Source: Nocardioides sp. YIM 152315
GTDB lineage: Bacteria; Actinomycetota; Actinomycetes; Propionibacteriales; Nocardioidaceae
Direction of reading: 5' to 3'
DNA: 64,000 nucleotides
Assembly: GCF_029210375.1 (NCBI RefSeq)
Contig: NZ_JARGER010000043.1
Span: 186,001 to 250,000 of the forward strand
The position numbers and the translations under genes were made by a program. The notes beneath the pieces were generated by a model. That model was not told where the DNA came from. It did no database searches and was given only the letters and a program-made list of their open reading frames with translations. Of this stretch, positions 60,378-64,000 are shown in pieces; positions within the stretch are counted from its first letter, which is position 1; every line of letters starts with the position of its first letter.

Positions 60378-61885
60378 GTGAGGCGTCTCGCTTCCTCCAC
60401 GAGTACGGCGACCTCTCCCGCCTGCCGCTGTTCACCCAACCAACCAAACAAATGACCGGCCCGTCCGCCGGAGGCTCGGCGCCGGCGGTGGCCTCCCTCG
60501 CGACCCCGGCAGCCGCTCCCCCAGTCGCCAGTCCCGAAGTCGACTGGTTGGTCGTGGCCGAGCTGCGCGCCCGAGCTTCGGAGCAGCTGAGCCAAGCCGT
60601 CGCCTCCGATCGGAGCCGGTTGGACCGCGAGGCGCAGCAGGAGCTCGGCCGGTCCATCGTCCTCGACCTCGTCGAGTCGACGATGGCAGAGGACGTCGAC
60701 AAGGGCCGCGGAACGTGGAGTCCGGCACGACAGCAGGCGACGGCGCAGGCGGTCTTCGACTCACTCTTCCGGCTCGGTCGCCTCCAGCCGCTGGTCGACA
60801 ACGACGACATCGAGAACATCGTGATCGTCGGCCACGACAACGTGCTCCTCGAGCTCGTCGACGGCACCCTGGTCGAGGGCTCGCCGGTTGCCGATTCCGA
60901 TCAGGAGCTGATCGACTTCCTGGTCTTCCTCGCCTCGAGATCCGAGGTCAACGCGCGCTCGTTCTCCGAGGCACAGCCTCGGCTCCACCTCCGTCTCGAT
61001 GGCGGCTCGCGTCTGGCGGCCGCCGCCTGGGTGACACCACGGCCCTCAGTCGTCATCCGACGGCACCGACTGATGCAGGTCACCCTCGACGATCTGGTCG
61101 CTAGGCAGATGATGACCCCGGTGGTGGCATCGTTCCTGCGCGCAGCGGTGCGGGCACGCCGATCGATCGTGGTCGCGGGAGCTCAGGGAGCGGGCAAGAC
61201 GACGCTCGTCCGGGCGCTGTGTGCCGAGATCGACGCCCTGGAGGCGATCGGCACCTTCGAGACCGAGTACGAGCTCCACCTCCACGAGCTCGGCCGGCAC
61301 AAGATCGTGCACGCTTGGGAGGCCCGCCCGGGATCCGGCGAACGTGGCGCGGACGGTCGCCAGGCCGGCGAGTTCACCCTCGACGAAGCACTGGTCGACT
61401 CGTTCCGGTTCAACCTGTCGCGCCAGATCGTCGGCGAGGTCCGCGGCAAGGAGATCTGGGCGATGATCAAAGCGATGGAGTCCGGGACCGGGTCCATCTC
61501 CACCACCCACGCCGCCGACGCGGTGGCCGCGGTCCGCAAGCTTGTCACCTGCGCCATGGAGGCCGGTCCCCACGTCACCCAAGGGTTGGCGACTAGCAAG
61601 CTTGCCGCCACCGTCGACGTCATCGTCCAGCTGAGCATGGACACCACCACCGTCTCCGGTGGCGCGCAACGGACCCGCCGGGTAGCCGAGGTGATCGCTC
61701 TGACACCCGGCGAGAAGGAGGTCGGCTACGCCACTACCCATGTGTTCCGCGCCGACGCCTCGGGGGCCGCGCAGCCCGCGGTTCTGCCCGACGAGTACCG
61801 GGCGCTGGTCCAGCACGGGTTCGACCTCGCCGGGTACCTGGCCGCTCAGCCCCACCCGACCCACGCGAACGGGGTGGCATCGTGA
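60374..61885 (+). CDS. TadA/CpaF-type secretion ATPase
   Basis: Predicted 503 residues. The conserved CpaF core is intact: Walker A VAGAQGAGKTTLVRAL near residue 267, Asp box TFETEYELHLHEL, Walker B RQIVGEVRGKEIWAM and His box GSISTTHAADAVAAV. The N-terminal 100 residues are variable. It powers assembly of Flp-type pili. ATGA overlap with the TadZ-like gene. Confidence 0.93.
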   Translation: MSEASRFLHEYGDLSRLPLFTQPTKQMTGPSAGGSAPAVASLATPAAAPPVASPEVDWLVVAELRARASEQLSQAVASDRSRLDREAQQELGRSIVLDLVESTMAEDVDKGRGTWSPARQQATAQAVFDSLFRLGRLQPLVDNDDIENIVIVGHDNVLLELVDGTLVEGSPVADSDQELIDFLVFLASRSEVNARSFSEAQPRLHLRLDGGSRLAAAAWVTPRPSVVIRRHRLMQVTLDDLVARQMMTPVVASFLRAAVRARRSIVVAGAQGAGKTTLVRALCAEIDALEAIGTFETEYELHLHELGRHKIVHAWEARPGSGERGADGRQAGEFTLDEALVDSFRFNLSRQIVGEVRGKEIWAMIKAMESGTGSISTTHAADAVAAVRKLVTCAMEAGPHVTQGLATSKLAATVDVIVQLSMDTTTVSGGAQRTRRVAEVIALTPGEKEVGYATTHVFRADASGAAQPAVLPDEYRALVQHGFDLAGYLAAQPHPTHANGVAS

Positions 61886-62805
61886 ACCCGTTGGCGGCCG
61901 CCCTTGCGGGAGGGTTGATCGCCCTCGGCGTCCTCGGGATCGTCGTGGGCCTGGTCCCGACCCACGACCCACCTCGAGCCCAACGAGACAGCCGACGACC
62001 CAGCCGACGACCCGGTCGACGACCTGGCCGGGGTCGGCCAACTGGCATCACCAGGCGGACCCGAGCGCTGCTCTTGGCCGGGTTCGGGCTCGGTCTCTTC
62101 GGGTGGGTGGTCACCGGATGGGTCCTCGCCGTCGTCATCGCCCCGGTCGCGGTCATCGGGCTGCCCGCACTGCTCGCCGCTCCGCCGGCGGCTGCGCAGA
62201 TCACCCGGCTCGAGGCGATGGAGGAGTGGACCCGTTCCCTTGCCGGCGTTCTCACCGTCGGGATCGGACTCGAGCAGGCGCTGGTGGCGACCCTGCGCTC
62301 CGCGCCGGCGCCGATCAGCGCGGAGGTCACCCGCCTCGTCGCCCGGCTCCGAGCCAGGTGGGACACCGAGACTGCCCTGCGGGCCTTCGCCGACGAGCTC
62401 GACGACGCCACCGGTGACCTGATCGCCGCGAACCTGATCCTCGGCGCCCGCCGCCGTGGCGCCGGACTGGCAAGCGTCCTGGACGGACTCGCGGAGTCCG
62501 TCGCGGCCGATGTCCGCGCACGTCGTCAGGTGGAGGCCGACCGTGCCAAGCCACGCTCGACCGCCCGGTGGGTCACGCTCATCAGCGCCACCGTGCTCGT
62601 CGTCCTGGCGATCTCAGGGCAGTACGTCGAGCCGTACGCCAGCCCGATCGGTCAGGTGATCCTGGTGGTCCTGCTCTCGGCCTACGTCGCCACCCTGATC
62701 TGGATGCGGCGGATGGCGAGCGGCCGTCCCCTGCCCCGGTTCCTGAAGCCACGCAGCGATCAGTCCACCATCGAGTCACGAGACGCAGCGGCGGTGTCGT
62801 CGTGA
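61882..62805 (+). CDS. TadB-like inner membrane platform protein
   Basis: Predicted 307 residues with a type II secretion F domain. Hydrophobic segments occur at residues 3-25 and 70-105, the cytoplasmic F domain in the middle (ITRLEAMEEWTRSLAGVL, GIGLEQALVATLRSAP, GAGLASVLDGLAESVAADV), and two segments near 240-285. A run of arginines around residues 35-62 is unusual and probably faces the cytoplasm. GTG start overlaps the ATPase stop. Confidence 0.9.
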   Translation: MNPLAAALAGGLIALGVLGIVVGLVPTHDPPRAQRDSRRPSRRPGRRPGRGRPTGITRRTRALLLAGFGLGLFGWVVTGWVLAVVIAPVAVIGLPALLAAPPAAAQITRLEAMEEWTRSLAGVLTVGIGLEQALVATLRSAPAPISAEVTRLVARLRARWDTETALRAFADELDDATGDLIAANLILGARRRGAGLASVLDGLAESVAADVRARRQVEADRAKPRSTARWVTLISATVLVVLAISGQYVEPYASPIGQVILVVLLSAYVATLIWMRRMASGRPLPRFLKPRSDQSTIESRDAAAVSS

Positions 62806-63704
62806 TCACCGGACTTCAGCTCGCGATCCTGGCCGGCGGACTGGTCGGGCTCGGACTCTGCCTGGTCGTGGCGCGACTACTGCCCGCAGAACCAGATCTC
62901 GCCGACGCCTTGGAACGTGTGTCGACGAACCGCGCCCGGTCGACGGCGTCATCGACGACGGCCAGGGCCGGGAAGGAAAGGCTCGGCTTGTGGGGACTGC
63001 GTGCGCTTCCGCCCGGGTTGTGGGCACGCACTCCGGCCCGCGAGCTCGCCCTCCTGCGGATCCCCCTCGCGCAGTTCTACGGCGAGAAGCTCACCTTCGC
63101 CGGACTCGGTCTCCTCATCCCGGCATTCCTCACCACGCTGTTTAACACCCTCGGGCTCGGCATCCCACTCCAGATCCCCGCACTCGCCTCGATCGTCCTG
63201 GCTGCCGTCATGTTCTTCATCCCGAACTACAACGCCCTCGACGAGGCCCGCAAAGCTCGCGTCGAGTTCTCCCGAGCACTCGGCGCCTACATCGACCTGG
63301 TCGCCCTCGAACGCCACAACGGCATCGGCGCCCGACAGGCCATGGAGTCCGCTGCCGGGGTCGGCGATTCCTGGGTCTTCACCCGCCTCTCCGAGGAGCT
63401 GACCCGCTCCCGCTGGTCCGGCCTGCCGCCCTGGGACGCGCTGCACACCTTGGCAGCGGAGCTCGGACTCCCCGAGCTCGATGACTTCGCCGACATCATG
63501 CGCCTGTCCGGCGAGGAAGGAGCAAGCGTCTACGCCACGCTGCGCGCCCGATCAGCCGCCATGCGCACGGCGATGCTCCATGACGAGATCGCCGAAGCAA
63601 ACGCCGTCGGCGAGCGCATGACCATCCCCGGCTCGCTGCTCGGCGTCATCTTCATGGCCCTGCTGGTGACCCCGTCCCTCCTCCGGATGCTCACCAGCAC
63701 CTGA
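62802..63704 (+). CDS. TadC-like inner membrane platform protein
   Basis: Predicted 300 residues, second F-domain protein of the Tad machine. It has membrane segments at residues 5-25, about 100-145 and the C terminus (PGSLLGVIFMALLVTPSLL), and F-domain helices ALGAYIDLVALERHNGIGA and LPELDDFADIMRLSGEEGAS. GTG start overlaps the TadB stop. It should pair with TadB. Confidence 0.9.
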   Translation: MITGLQLAILAGGLVGLGLCLVVARLLPAEPDLADALERVSTNRARSTASSTTARAGKERLGLWGLRALPPGLWARTPARELALLRIPLAQFYGEKLTFAGLGLLIPAFLTTLFNTLGLGIPLQIPALASIVLAAVMFFIPNYNALDEARKARVEFSRALGAYIDLVALERHNGIGARQAMESAAGVGDSWVFTRLSEELTRSRWSGLPPWDALHTLAAELGLPELDDFADIMRLSGEEGASVYATLRARSAAMRTAMLHDEIAEANAVGERMTIPGSLLGVIFMALLVTPSLLRMLTST

Positions 63705-63734
63705 CCCGAACGCACCCCACCAGAAGGAGTCCCC

Positions 63735-63941
63735 ATGTTGGATCTGCAGTTGAAAGTCCTGGTCCTGCTGCACCTGGCAGTCCTCGGCATCGATGACCAC
63801 CAGCACGCGGCTCGGCGCGACGAGCGTGGTTCGGTCACTACCGAGTACGTGCTTTGGGCGGTGGCGGTGATCGCCATCGTCGGCATCGTCGTCGCCGCGG
63901 TCACGGCCTATGTCCAAGCGCAGTCCGGCAAGATCAAGTAG
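63735..63941 (+). CDS. Flp-type pilin
   Basis: Predicted 68 residues. After a leader there is RRDERGSVTTEYVLWAVAVI then a hydrophobic stretch, the G/S-x4-E-Y pattern of prepilins cleaved by a TadV-type peptidase, and a short polar tail (YVQAQSGKIK). AGAAGGAG ribosome site. Probably the major subunit of the pilus built by the upstream genes. Confidence 0.88.
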   Translation: MLDLQLKVLVLLHLAVLGIDDHQHAARRDERGSVTTEYVLWAVAVIAIVGIVVAAVTAYVQAQSGKIK

Positions 63942-64000
63942 CCGCTCCCGCCTGGGTAGGGAGCGCGACGAGCGCGGGTCAGCCTCGATCCAGCTCGTGA
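63910..64000 (+). CDS. TadE-like pseudopilin, 5' part
   Basis: From ATG 63910 the frame reads 30 residues, ending REREDERG-like text: LGRERDERGSASIQLV, the opening of a TadE-type pilin-like protein with its cleavage-site glycine. It overlaps the pilin gene by 32 bases and continues beyond the window. Confidence 0.6.
   Translation, partial: MSKRSPARSSSRSRLGRERDERGSASIQLV

Noticed and set aside
1..64000. CRISPR array, rRNA operon, intact insertion sequence or integrase
   Set aside because: I looked for regular direct repeats, rRNA-like blocks and transposase or recombinase motifs and found none that hold up.

Overview
The window looks like a high-GC actinobacterial chromosome or large plasmid. 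The reasons are the gene content (FCD-type GntR regulators, an IdeR/DtxR-type iron box, a TraA/MobF relaxase of actinobacterial layout, Tad/Flp pilus genes of actinobacterial type), many GTG starts and 4-bp start/stop overlaps. A Nocardioides-like or other propionibacterial/micrococcal host is my guess only; no rRNA or other firm taxonomic marker is present.

Region 1 (about 1-20.6 kb) is a catabolic island built around molybdenum. A three-subunit molybdenum hydroxylase (coxM-coxS-coxL type) is divergent from an operon of MmgE/PrpD protein, PCC/DUF296 protein and two tandem hydantoinase/dihydroorotase-family cyclic amidohydrolases, followed by the XdhC cofactor-insertion factor. moaE-moaA (molybdopterin synthesis) come next. 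A reverse-strand operon then encodes a polar amino-acid-type ABC importer, a MalY/PatB-type PLP enzyme, an FAH-family hydrolase, a RidA protein, an alpha/beta hydrolase and an imidazolonepropionase-like amidohydrolase. A GntR regulator is divergent from it. Together this reads as uptake, hydroxylation and hydrolytic opening of a nitrogen-containing ring or cyclic amide; the substrate cannot be read from the sequence.

Region 2 (about 21.8-45.8 kb) is a second catabolic block: two more GntR regulators, a ribose-type ABC importer, a Rieske oxygenase (alpha, beta, a small unknown protein, a phthalate-dioxygenase-type reductase), then CBS-protein, fdhD and a convergent FdhF/YdeP-type molybdopterin oxidoreductase. 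It continues with a fourth GntR (close paralogue of the one at 20.9 kb), a siderophore-interacting-type flavin reductase, an MFS transporter, a LysR regulator divergent from an ADH-amine oxidase-DinB-SDR operon (the SDR is frameshifted), a second RidA and a PEP synthase.

Region 3 (about 45.8-53.3 kb) is a mosaic. An iron box sits between a frameshifted secreted-protein remnant and a heterodimeric ABC exporter whose two subunits appear to share one intact ATP site. It is followed by a broken DUF262 gene, an intact GH43 enzyme, short tandem repeats, and a decayed OLD-family nuclease gene that is cut off at about 53.27 kb.

Region 4 (about 53.27-64 kb) is one end of an integrative or plasmid-borne conjugative element: a truncated small membrane protein, a 1173-residue MobF relaxase-helicase, two secreted proteins, and a complete-looking Tad/Flp pilus run (SAF/CpaB-like, TadZ-like, TadA/CpaF ATPase, TadB, TadC, Flp pilin, start of a TadE-like gene), running off the right edge.
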